Source: DAHUYF01 sp035509275 (lineage in GTDB: Bacteria > Pseudomonadota > Alphaproteobacteria > ATCC43930 > CGMCC-115725). From it: a stretch of DNA of 16,467 nucleotides. Made by a program: the position numbers and the translations under genes. The notes under the pieces were generated by a model. The model was not told the DNA's origin and searched no databases. It was given only the letters and a program-made list of their open reading frames with translations. Of the stretch, positions 1 to 6,699 are shown in pieces. The DNA is taken from positions 1-16,467 of the forward strand of contig DATJLU010000123.1 of assembly GCA_035509275.1 (NCBI GenBank), in the 5' to 3' direction. Position 1 is the first letter of the stretch, and every line of letters begins with the position of its first letter.

Positions 1-204
1 GAGAAGCTGCGCGAAGTGATCGAGAAGCGCATGTTCTCGCAGGTTGAAGATCTGCTGCCGGTGATCAGCTTCGGGTCGAAGAAGGACTCCGACACCGAGA
101 AGAAGCATCAGGACTTCCTCGAGCGGATGGTCTCGCGCGGCTACACGCAGCGCCAGGTCCGCCGCCTCGTCGAGTGGTACATGCGCGTCAACAAGGCTGG
201 CTGA
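1..204 (+). CDS. prkA: PrkA serine protein kinase, C-terminal 67 residues (5' truncated by window)
   Basis: The reading frame is open from the first base and ends at TGA 202-204. The visible part is the C-terminal end of a PrkA/YeaG-type protein, with a stretch containing LLPVISFGSK followed by a helical tail (FLERMVSRGYTQRQVRRLVE) that is characteristic of this family. PrkA proteins are about 640 residues long, with an AAA+ ATPase-like N-terminal part and a PrkA kinase-like C-terminal part; they are cytoplasmic and are linked to starvation and stress responses in enterobacteria and to sporulation in Bacillus. Only the tail is seen here, so no catalytic motif can be checked. The assignment rests on this tail and on the order prkA-yeaH-spoVR downstream, which is a well-known conserved gene set. 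The next gene begins 26 bp after the stop, consistent with an operon. Confidence 0.9.
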   Translation, partial: EKLREVIEKRMFSQVEDLLPVISFGSKKDSDTEKKHQDFLERMVSRGYTQRQVRRLVEWYMRVNKAG

Positions 205-230
205 CGCCGGGCACGGAGGCATCTCGCGCG

Positions 231-1523
231 ATGAACATCATCGACCGACGGCCGAATCCCAAGGGCAAGAGCCTCGCCAACCGTCAGCGCTTCATCGACC
301 GGGCGAGAGGCGAGGTGAAGAAGGCGCTCGTCGACGCGCTGAAACGGCGCAAGGTCGGCGAGACCGACGGCGGTGAGAAGATCTCGATCCCGAGCCGCGG
401 CATCGCTGAGCCGGTGTTCCACCGCGCCTCGCATGGCGGCAAGCGCGAATACATCGTCCCCGGCAACAAGAAGTTCATCGTCGGCGACCGCATCGAGCGG
501 CCACCCTCGGGCGAAGGCGGCGGCCGCGGCGGCGCCAGCAACGAGGATGGCGGCGAGCAGGACGCGTTCGAGTTCGTGCTGTCGAAGGAGGAGTTCCTCA
601 ACCTCTTCTTCGAGGATCTGGAGCTGCCCGACCTGGTCAAGACGCGGTTGAAGGAGACCGAGGCGACGCAGTTGACGCGCGCGGGCTTTTCCGTCGCCGG
701 CACGCCCGCCAATCTCAATCTGGTGCGCACCATGCGCAACAGCCTGGCGCGCCGCATCTCGCTGCACCGGCCGCGCTCGCACGAGATCGCTGCGATCGAG
801 CGGCAGATCGAAGCCGCGCTCGCCGCCGACGACGCCGAGAGCGCCGCGCAAGGCCAGCTCGACCTCGACGTGATGCACCGCCGCGCGCGCCGCGTCGGCT
901 TCATCGATCCGGTCGATGTCCGCTACAACCGCTTCGACCGGATGCCGAAGCCGAATACGCAGGCGGTGATGTTCTGCCTGATGGACGTCTCGGGCTCGAT
1001 GACCGAGGCGATGAAGGACCTGGCCAAGCGCTTTTTCCTGCTGCTGCACGTGTTCCTAACGCGGCGCTACAAACATGTCGACATCGTTTTCATCCGCCAT
1101 ACCAGCAACGCGCAGGAAGTCGACGAGGAGACCTTCTTCCACAGCCGCGAGACCGGCGGCACGATCGTCTCGACCGCGCTCGAGGAGATGATGAAGGTCG
1201 TGCGCGCGCGCTACAGCCCCGACAATTGGAACATCTACGCGGCGCAGGCTTCGGACGGCGACAACTATACCGAGGACAGCGACCGCTGCAGCCAGCTTCT
1301 CGGCGGCGAGATCCTGCCGCTGTCGCAGTATTTCGCCTATATCGAGGTCGGCGCCGAAGCGACCTTGCGCCACGGCTTCCCCTCGCCGCCCACCGATCTC
1401 TGGCGCACCTACAGCCAGATCGCCGAGCAACACCGGAACTTTGCCATGCGCAAAGTGGCGGATCAGACGCAGATCTTCCCGGTCTTCCACGAACTTTTTG
1501 CCAAGCAGCGGGAGCATGCCTGA
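231..1523 (+). CDS. yeaH: YeaH/YhbH family protein (DUF444, UPF0229), VWA-like
   Basis: This 430-residue protein matches the usual length of the UPF0229 family (about 430). The ATG at 231 is chosen because the protein then starts MNIIDRRPNPKGKS, matching the family's IDRR...NRQRF opening, and a GGAGG lies at 215-219; an upstream GTG at 174 would add 19 unrelated residues and overlap prkA. A Gly-rich, acidic low-complexity linker lies at about residues 91-110, as is usual here. A VWA-like MIDAS is complete: DVSGS at 252-256, a Thr at 311 and SDGD at 341-344. The biochemical role is not established; family members are co-expressed with PrkA in stress and starvation. The stop overlaps the next start (TGATG at 1521-1525), implying translational coupling with the SpoVR gene. 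Confidence 0.95.
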   Translation: MNIIDRRPNPKGKSLANRQRFIDRARGEVKKALVDALKRRKVGETDGGEKISIPSRGIAEPVFHRASHGGKREYIVPGNKKFIVGDRIERPPSGEGGGRGGASNEDGGEQDAFEFVLSKEEFLNLFFEDLELPDLVKTRLKETEATQLTRAGFSVAGTPANLNLVRTMRNSLARRISLHRPRSHEIAAIERQIEAALAADDAESAAQGQLDLDVMHRRARRVGFIDPVDVRYNRFDRMPKPNTQAVMFCLMDVSGSMTEAMKDLAKRFFLLLHVFLTRRYKHVDIVFIRHTSNAQEVDEETFFHSRETGGTIVSTALEEMMKVVRARYSPDNWNIYAAQASDGDNYTEDSDRCSQLLGGEILPLSQYFAYIEVGAEATLRHGFPSPPTDLWRTYSQIAEQHRNFAMRKVADQTQIFPVFHELFAKQREHA

Positions 1524-3082
1524 TGGCGGCTGATGGCGGCGTCGCGATGCCGAGCCGGCTTCTCTTCGAAGGGCCGGAATGGGATTTCGAGAAGATCCGC
1601 CGGGTCTATGGCGCGGTCGAAGAGATCGCCCTCGGCGAGCTCGGCCTCGACGTCTACCCCAACCAGATCGAGGTGATCACCTCCGAGCAGATGCTCGACG
1701 CCTACGCCTCGATCGGCTTGCCGCTGATGTACCGGCATTGGAGCTTCGGCAAGCGCTTCGCGCGCGAGGAAGCGCTCTACCGTCACGGCCTCCAGGGCCT
1801 CGCCTACGAGATCGTCATCAATTCGAGCCCCTGCATCAGCTACATCATGGAAGAGAACTCCATGACGATGCAGACGCTGGTCATCGCGCACGCCGCCTTC
1901 GGCCACAACCACTTCTTCAAGAACAACTACCTCTTCCGGCAGTGGACCGACGCGACCGGCATCCTCGATTATCTCACCTTCGCCCGCGACTTCGTCGCCC
2001 ATGCCGAGGAGAGCCACGGCGCCGAGGCGGTGGAGCGCGTGCTCGATGCCGCGCATGCGCTGATGAACCACGGCGTCCACCGCTACGACCGGCCGGCGAA
2101 GCTCAACCTCGAGGAGGAACGCAAGCGCGAGGAGGAACGGCGGCGGTATTTCGAAGCAAACTATGACGATATCTGGCGCACCACGCTCATCGGCGAGCGG
2201 CAGGAAGACGCCGGCGAGAGCAAGGAGAAGCAGCGCGCCGAGCTCCGGCGCAAGCTCGGCCTGCCCGAGGAGAATCTGCTCTACTTCATCGAGAAGCGCG
2301 CCCCGCGGCTCGAGCCGTGGCAGCGCGAGTTGGTGCGCATCGTCCGCCACATCTCGCAGTATTTCTATCCGCAGAAGCAGACGCGGCTGCTGAACGAGGG
2401 CTGCGCCACCTTCTGCCATTACGAGATCATGACGCGGCTGCACGAGAAGGGGCTGATCAGCGACGGCGCCTTCCTCGAAGCGCTGCATTCGCATACCAGC
2501 GTGGTCTCCCAGCCCGAATACGACGATCCGCGCTACAACGGCATCAATCCCTACGCGCTCGGCTTTGCCATGATGCGCGACATCAAGCGCATCTGCCTCG
2601 AGCCCGAGGCCGAGGATCGCGAGTGGTTCCCCGACATCGCGGGCAATGGCGACCCCTATGGCACGCTGCGTCACGCCTGGGCCAATTACCGCGACGAGAG
2701 CTTCGTGCTGCAGTATCTGAGCCCGCGCCTCATCCGCGACTTCCGCCTGTTCAAGGTGCTCGACGAAGAGGGCGCGGACGCGCTCGTCGTCAATGCCATC
2801 CATGACGAGCGCGGCTATCGCGAGATTCGCCGCGCCCTCGCTCGCCACTACGACCTCGCACGGCACGAGCCCGATATCCAGATCCGCGATGTCGACCTCG
2901 CGGGCGACCGCTGTTTGGTGCTGAGCCACGTCGTCCATGACGGCGTGGTGCTGGACGAGGCGAGCGCCAAGGCGGTGCTCGAGCAGCTCGGCGAGCTCTG
3001 GCGCTACGGCATCCGCCTCGAGGAAATCGACGCGGCCACCGACCGCATCGTTAAGACCCACGAGATCTCGGCACGGCACTAG
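1523..3082 (+). CDS. spoVR: SpoVR/YcgB family protein
   Basis: This 519-residue protein (E. coli YcgB is about 510) belongs to the SpoVR family. The ATG at 1523 is preferred because it overlaps the yeaH stop and has GGGAG at 1510-1514 with an 8-nt gap; an ATG at 1547 is a weaker alternative. Conserved His/Glu-rich stretches are visible: an AHAAFGHNHFF segment around residues 122-132, NEGCATFCHYE at 291-301 and GINPYALGF from 340. These could bind metal, but that is inference. A charged coiled-coil-like segment (EEERKREEERRR) lies near residues 193-204. SpoVR is required for normal spore cortex in Bacillus; in non-sporulating proteobacteria it travels with PrkA and YeaH as a stress module of unknown molecular function. 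The gene ends head-on against the convergent MFS gene with shared stop-codon bases. Confidence 0.95.
   Translation: MAADGGVAMPSRLLFEGPEWDFEKIRRVYGAVEEIALGELGLDVYPNQIEVITSEQMLDAYASIGLPLMYRHWSFGKRFAREEALYRHGLQGLAYEIVINSSPCISYIMEENSMTMQTLVIAHAAFGHNHFFKNNYLFRQWTDATGILDYLTFARDFVAHAEESHGAEAVERVLDAAHALMNHGVHRYDRPAKLNLEEERKREEERRRYFEANYDDIWRTTLIGERQEDAGESKEKQRAELRRKLGLPEENLLYFIEKRAPRLEPWQRELVRIVRHISQYFYPQKQTRLLNEGCATFCHYEIMTRLHEKGLISDGAFLEALHSHTSVVSQPEYDDPRYNGINPYALGFAMMRDIKRICLEPEAEDREWFPDIAGNGDPYGTLRHAWANYRDESFVLQYLSPRLIRDFRLFKVLDEEGADALVVNAIHDERGYREIRRALARHYDLARHEPDIQIRDVDLAGDRCLVLSHVVHDGVVLDEASAKAVLEQLGELWRYGIRLEEIDAATDRIVKTHEISARH
3079..3082. other. Overlapping convergent stop codons (CTAG)
   Basis: The plus-strand TAG at 3080-3082 ends the SpoVR gene and the minus-strand TAG at 3081-3079 ends the MFS gene. 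The two genes share a self-complementary CTAG and leave no room for an intergenic terminator between them. Confidence 0.95.
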
Positions 3083-4338
3083 GCGCCTGAGACGAGGCTC
3101 CTGGGTCCCCTCCCCGTCAGCACGACGATCGCCGCCGTGCTATGAAGCGCGATGGCGAGCAGCAGTGGTGCGGCATAGCTGCCGGCAAGATCGTGCAGCG
3201 CGCCGAAAACCGCCGGCGCGAAGCTGAACACCGCCTGGTTCAACGCCACCGCCAACGCCACCACCCGGCCGAGATCGATCGGGGCGAATTCGCGCTCCGC
3301 GATGAGCGGCGGCAGCGACACCAGATTGCCGAGGCCGAGCCCGTAGAGGACGCAGGCCGCCAGCAGCGGCATCGCGCCCGAGCCGGTGAGCAACAGCACC
3401 AGCCCCAGGGTCTGGAGGGCGAAATTCCCCGCCGCGGCACGGCGGCGGTCGAACCGGTCGACGATCGAGCCGAGCAGCAGCCGGCCGGCCACGGCGCAGA
3501 GCGAGGTGAGGCTGACCGCAGCGGCGGCGCCGTCCTCGCCGAGCGTCGGCACGAGCAAGCTGACGAGTTGCGAGACGAGCCCGACCTGGGAAAAGAGACC
3601 GAGCGCAAAGGCGGCCGAGAGGGTCCGGAAACCGCGATTGCGCAACAGGGCACGGCGGCTCATCGGCGCCGCTGCCGCGGCAGCTGAGACTGCCTCCCGG
3701 CCTCGCCGCTCCGGCACTTCTCCATCGGCCGAGAGACCAAGGCTTTCCGGGGTCGGACGGAGATAGCGGCCGGCGAGCCACCACAGCAGGATCAGCGTCG
3801 CCGCCGCCACCATCGCCGCCGCATCGGCAAATCCGAGCCGCCCGATCAGCACCGTCCAGAGCGGCAGGAAGACGACGCCGCCGATGCTGGCGCCGTTGAA
3901 GGCGAGGCTCAAGGCGACGCCGCGGCGGCGCGCGAACCAGGGAGCGACCATGGCGTTGATCGCGGCGCTGCTCGTCGCCGACCAGCCTGCGGCGGTCAGC
4001 GCCGCCGCGGCGAAGAGCTGCCAAGGCTGAGCCGCCAGCGCCCAGGCCAAGGTTCCCGCCGCAAGCGCGACGGCACCGGCGCGCGTCGTCGCGGTGAGGC
4101 CAAAGCGCCGATGCGCATCATCGAGGCAGGCAACGAGCCCGGCGCTCACCAGGTAATGCGCGGTGATCGCCGCCGAGATCAGCGCGACCGGCCAGCCGCG
4201 CGCCGCATGGATGGCATGGAGGAACACCGACAACCCGTAGAAGCCGATGCCCCAGGCGAAGACGGCGTAGACGAAAGCCGCGGCGACCACCCGCCAGCCG
4301 AAGAAGACGCCGGTCGCGACTGCGCGTTCTGCTGTCAT
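3079..4338 (-). CDS. MFS transporter (MCT/OFA-like)
   Basis: The protein of about 419 residues has hydrophobic segments consistent with a 12-TM major facilitator. There are two six-helix halves separated by a polar loop with an Ala-rich stretch near residues 195-225, and a WFARRRGVALSLA motif after the fourth or fifth helix that resembles monocarboxylate/OFA-type MFS proteins. The frame stays open to 4596, but the upstream 86 residues are Arg-rich and non-membrane, so the ATG at 4338 (MTAERAVATGVFFGWRVV) is chosen; no strong Shine-Dalgarno sequence precedes it. The substrate cannot be told from sequence; small organic anions are a guess from the subfamily resemblance. The upstream FAD monooxygenase gene is on the same strand 254 bp away and may be a separate unit. 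The stop codon overlaps the SpoVR stop inside CTAG. Confidence 0.88.
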   Translation of the reverse strand: MTAERAVATGVFFGWRVVAAAFVYAVFAWGIGFYGLSVFLHAIHAARGWPVALISAAITAHYLVSAGLVACLDDAHRRFGLTATTRAGAVALAAGTLAWALAAQPWQLFAAAALTAAGWSATSSAAINAMVAPWFARRRGVALSLAFNGASIGGVVFLPLWTVLIGRLGFADAAAMVAAATLILLWWLAGRYLRPTPESLGLSADGEVPERRGREAVSAAAAAAPMSRRALLRNRGFRTLSAAFALGLFSQVGLVSQLVSLLVPTLGEDGAAAAVSLTSLCAVAGRLLLGSIVDRFDRRRAAAGNFALQTLGLVLLLTGSGAMPLLAACVLYGLGLGNLVSLPPLIAEREFAPIDLGRVVALAVALNQAVFSFAPAVFGALHDLAGSYAAPLLLAIALHSTAAIVVLTGRGPRSLVSGA

Positions 4339-4592
4339 GGGCAGAAGCTGCGCTCGTCCGCCGGGAGCTTCTATCCGGAACGCTTCGGCGAATACCGAAG
4401 CATCGTCGCGCACGCCGGATCGACGCTGACCGTGAACCCCCCGTATCGATCGAGTCCATGCGTGCCGCCGCCTTTGCCGCGCCGTTCCCGGCGCTGCATC
4501 ACATCGGCCGCGAGCGTCGCACATCGGCGGCACGGGTTCTCGCCGTTTTCGGACCCAATCAGATTTTCGCCGGCGACGAAAGCCGGCGCGGC
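4339..4592. other. Non-coding spacer upstream of the MFS gene, with two inverted repeats
   Basis: This spacer holds the presumed promoter of the minus-strand MFS gene. GCTTCGG at 4382-4388 pairs with CCGAAGC at 4395-4401 (6-nt loop), 44-63 bp from the start codon, so it could be an operator or a leader hairpin. CGCCGGC at 4568-4574 pairs with GCCGGCG at 4582-4588, just after the stop of the FAD gene. On the minus strand that hairpin is followed by AAAATC rather than a T run, so it is at best a non-canonical terminator. No clear promoter hexamers are seen. Confidence 0.45.
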
Positions 4593-5993
4593 TCACGACG
4601 CCGCCATCTCCGTCATCTCCGCCTCGACCCGTTGCCTGAGCGCCGGCTCCTCATAGACGGTGCGCGGCTTCAGCATGTGCCGGACCTCGATCATGAGGCG
4701 CTGAACCGCCGCGTCGCGCGCCGCGATCCGGGACAATGCGCCGGCAAAGCGCAGCGAATAGTCGAGATCCGCCGGCCGGTCGCCGCGCGTCCCGGGAAAG
4801 GCGAAATCGGGGATCGCCGCCATCATCCACGGCGTCTCGATGAGCGATTTTGCTTCGCCCAGGAACAGCTGCCCCAGCCCCGCCAAGGGATCGCGCTGCG
4901 TCGCCCAAGTTCCGAGCAGGCGATGCAGGAGGCTTGCCTCCTTGGCGACCACGGTCATCCCCTGGCCATAGATCGGATTGAAGCGACAGATCGCATCGCC
5001 GATCGGAAGGAGACCGTCAGGAAAGGCCTTCAGCTGCTCGAAATGCCGCCAGACGCTCTCGGGTTGACCGAAGCGCGCCAGCTCGCCGATTGGACGGGCG
5101 TGCCGCACCGCGTTGTAGAGCGTCGGTGTCGGCAGGTGTCGCAGATAGTCGAGGAGCGCGGTCCACTCGCCGGGCGGGCGGTCGTCGCCGCGGCCGGCCG
5201 CCGTCATCATCCAGCGATCGCCCTCGATCTGCAGCATCACGGCGAGGCGCGAGGAGCACGGGGGCTGCGAATGCGTGAGCAGCACCTTCCAGTCGGAGGG
5301 AGCCCCGTCGGGAATGTCGAGGCTGGCCGTGGTGTAGCCGAGGTCGATGCCGATCGCAGTCTCGCTCGGCAATGGCCGGCCGATCGATTGCAGCAGGGCT
5401 TTGGTGAGCTGGCCGCGTCCGGAAGCATCGACGACGAGATCGGCCAGAAGCGTCTCGCCGACACCCCCTCCTGCCGGCTCGCAGCGCAACCCGACCACGC
5501 GCCGGCCTTGAGAATCGGCCAGCAAAGCCAGCGCTCGGGTGTTCGGTCGGCAGGTGACGTTGGCGCGCTCGGATAAGCATCGACGCAAGGTGGACTCGAT
5601 CAGCGCGCGGCTCATCGTGTAGCTGACCCAACCGAAATCGCGCTGCGGCATCGGCTCGCGCTCCGGCCATTCTTCGCGCATGTCCCGGTTGATCCGCACC
5701 TGCACGGCACCCGCACGGACAAGATCGCCCTGGATATCGGGGAAGAGCTCCTCGAGCGCGAGCAGGCCGCCGAGCAGCAAACCATGCGAATGGCGGGCCT
5801 GGGGCGTCCCCGACCGCGGCATCGGTTCATCCGGCAGAATATCCCGATCCAGCACGATCACGTGCTCGAACCAATCGGCGAGCGCGCCGGCCGCGGCCAG
5901 TCCGCCGATCCCGGCGCCGACAACGATGGCACGCCTGGCGACGGGCTTGGGTGATATCAGCGGGTGGCGCCGTTTGGGCGTGGCGTGCCGCAT
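4593..5993 (-). CDS. FAD-dependent monooxygenase/epoxidase, LasC-like
   Basis: The 466-residue flavoprotein starts at ATG 5993, preceded by a strong GAGGAGG (6001-6007) with a 7-nt gap; the frame upstream of it is not plausible protein. The N-terminus has a Rossmann dinucleotide motif GAGIGG (residues 26-31) with VIVLDRD closing the second strand (45-51). PMPRSGTPQARHSHGLL (57-73) resembles the 'PxxGxPQxRHxHxLL' segment of LasC-type epoxidases and related group A flavin monooxygenases. A second FAD motif is IGDAICRFNPIYGQGM (331-346), where the GD contacts the ribityl phosphate. These enzymes use FAD, O2 and NAD(P)H to hydroxylate or epoxidise lipophilic substrates. No polyketide or terpenoid genes lie nearby, so the substrate is unknown. 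A GTTAC-N4-GTAAC repeat lies upstream. A geranylgeranyl-reductase-like role is a less likely alternative. Confidence 0.87.
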   Translation of the reverse strand: MRHATPKRRHPLISPKPVARRAIVVGAGIGGLAAAGALADWFEHVIVLDRDILPDEPMPRSGTPQARHSHGLLLGGLLALEELFPDIQGDLVRAGAVQVRINRDMREEWPEREPMPQRDFGWVSYTMSRALIESTLRRCLSERANVTCRPNTRALALLADSQGRRVVGLRCEPAGGGVGETLLADLVVDASGRGQLTKALLQSIGRPLPSETAIGIDLGYTTASLDIPDGAPSDWKVLLTHSQPPCSSRLAVMLQIEGDRWMMTAAGRGDDRPPGEWTALLDYLRHLPTPTLYNAVRHARPIGELARFGQPESVWRHFEQLKAFPDGLLPIGDAICRFNPIYGQGMTVVAKEASLLHRLLGTWATQRDPLAGLGQLFLGEAKSLIETPWMMAAIPDFAFPGTRGDRPADLDYSLRFAGALSRIAARDAAVQRLMIEVRHMLKPRTVYEEPALRQRVEAEMTEMAAS

Positions 5994-6000
5994 CTCTATG

Positions 6001-6007
6001 CCTCCTC
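6001..6007 (-). promoter_or_regulatory. Ribosome binding site GAGGAGG of the FAD monooxygenase gene
   Basis: On the minus strand GAGGAGG is followed by 7 nt and then ATG at 5993. This is among the strongest ribosome binding sites in the window, and it decides the start against the longer frame that opens at 6128. Confidence 0.85.
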
Positions 6008-6071
6008 GTTGATTGCCGCGAAGAGGCTGGGGCGCCGGCATTACCGGTCGATGTCTCAGAATGGGAGAAGC

Positions 6072-6085
6072 GTTACGCCCGTAAC
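6072..6085. promoter_or_regulatory. Inverted repeat GTTAC-N4-GTAAC, candidate operator
   Basis: GTTACG (6072-6077), two bases, then CGTAAC (6080-6085) form a perfect 14-bp dyad. It lies 79 bp upstream of the FAD monooxygenase start and in the 180-bp gap after msrB. Its size and symmetry fit a dimeric regulator site such as TetR or GntR type, but the regulator is unknown and no clear -35/-10 was found around it. Confidence 0.45.
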
Positions 6086-6173
6086 CGAAAGGATCATCGC
6101 TCGCCCCGCGCCATCGCGCCGGCGGCAACCTTCATCGACCCAGGATGAGCAGACGCACAGACGACGCGGCGTC

Positions 6174-6569
6174 TTACTTCGGCTTCAGCGTCAGCGAGGC
6201 GGAGTTGAGGCAGTAGCGCAGCCCGGTCGGCGCCGGTCCATCCTCGAAGACATGGCCGAGATGGGCGGCGCAGCGGCTGCACAGCACTTCGGTGCGCGTC
6301 ATGAAGAAGCTGCGGTCGGTCTCGGTGGCGATGCGCTCTTCGGTGATCGGCGCCCAGAAGCTCGGCCAGCCCGTACCGGAATCGAATTTGGTGTCGGCGT
6401 CGAACAGCTCTTGACCGCAGCAGATGCAGGCATAGACGCCTCGCGTCTTGGTGTTCCAATAAGCGCCGGTGAAGGCGCGCTCGGTGCCTTTGCGGCGGGC
6501 GATGCGATATTGCTCGGCGGAGAGCGCAGCCCGCCATTCGGCGTCGGTCTTCTCCACCTTGTCGCTCAT
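6174..6569 (-). CDS. msrB: Peptide-methionine (R)-S-oxide reductase MsrB
   Basis: This 131-residue cytoplasmic enzyme reduces the R epimer of methionine sulfoxide in proteins and so repairs oxidative damage, using thioredoxin. Two CxxC zinc pairs are present, C48/C51 and C97/C100. The core motif GTGWPSFW lies at residues 65-72, HLGHVF at 103-108 and the catalytic Cys at 120 within RYCLNSASL. The length is normal and there is no signal peptide, so it is the cytoplasmic type. The start at 6569 has GGGAG at 6577-6581 with a 7-nt gap. The gene is divergent from the ferritin-like/CCC1 fusion, with a 130-bp shared region, which fits a joint link to oxidative and metal stress. No MsrA partner is visible in this window. 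Confidence 0.97.
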   Translation of the reverse strand: MSDKVEKTDAEWRAALSAEQYRIARRKGTERAFTGAYWNTKTRGVYACICCGQELFDADTKFDSGTGWPSFWAPITEERIATETDRSFFMTRTEVLCSRCAAHLGHVFEDGPAPTGLRYCLNSASLTLKPK

Positions 6570-6646
6570 CCTCGTCTCCCTCGGCTCGGCGCCGCTATCC
6601 TACGGGCGCTCGGCGACCGCGCAAGATCGCCGTCGGCGTTGCCGTT

Positions 6647-6658
6647 GCGTTCGAACGC
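6647..6658. promoter_or_regulatory. 12-bp perfect palindrome GCGTTCGAACGC in the msrB / ferritin-CCC1 divergent region
   Basis: The self-complementary 12-mer sits 41 bp before the TTG start of the ferritin-CCC1 gene and 77 bp before the msrB start. It could be an operator for a regulator serving either gene. It does not match the Irr box or Fur/Mur box consensus as I know them. A palindrome of this size can arise by chance in GC-rich DNA, hence the modest confidence. Confidence 0.4.
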
Positions 6659-6699
6659 GCCTATGTCACCCGGGCGCATCAGCCGCAGGAGGCCGTGCC

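Noticed and set aside
1463..3079. 538-codon open frame on the minus strand opposite the SpoVR gene
   Set aside because: It is antisense to a strongly conserved family member with a good ribosome binding site, and has no domain of its own.
4378..4410. GGAAC-containing stretch considered as an EcfG general-stress promoter
   Set aside because: It is on the plus strand with no gene downstream in that direction, and lacks a convincing CGTT element at the right spacing.
4568..4588. GC hairpin after the FAD gene considered as an intrinsic terminator
   Set aside because: In the direction of transcription (minus) it is followed by AAAATC, not a T run; kept only as a weak hairpin in the spacer entry.
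4458..5576. 372-codon plus-strand frame overlapping the FAD monooxygenase gene
   Set aside because: It is the complement of a flavoprotein with both FAD motifs; its translation resembles spurious annotations rather than a family.
6469..6699. N-terminal extension of the ferritin-CCC1 gene up to an ATG at 6469
   Set aside because: It would be antisense to the msrB coding region, while the TTG at 6700 has an ideal AGGAGG and the homology begins exactly there.
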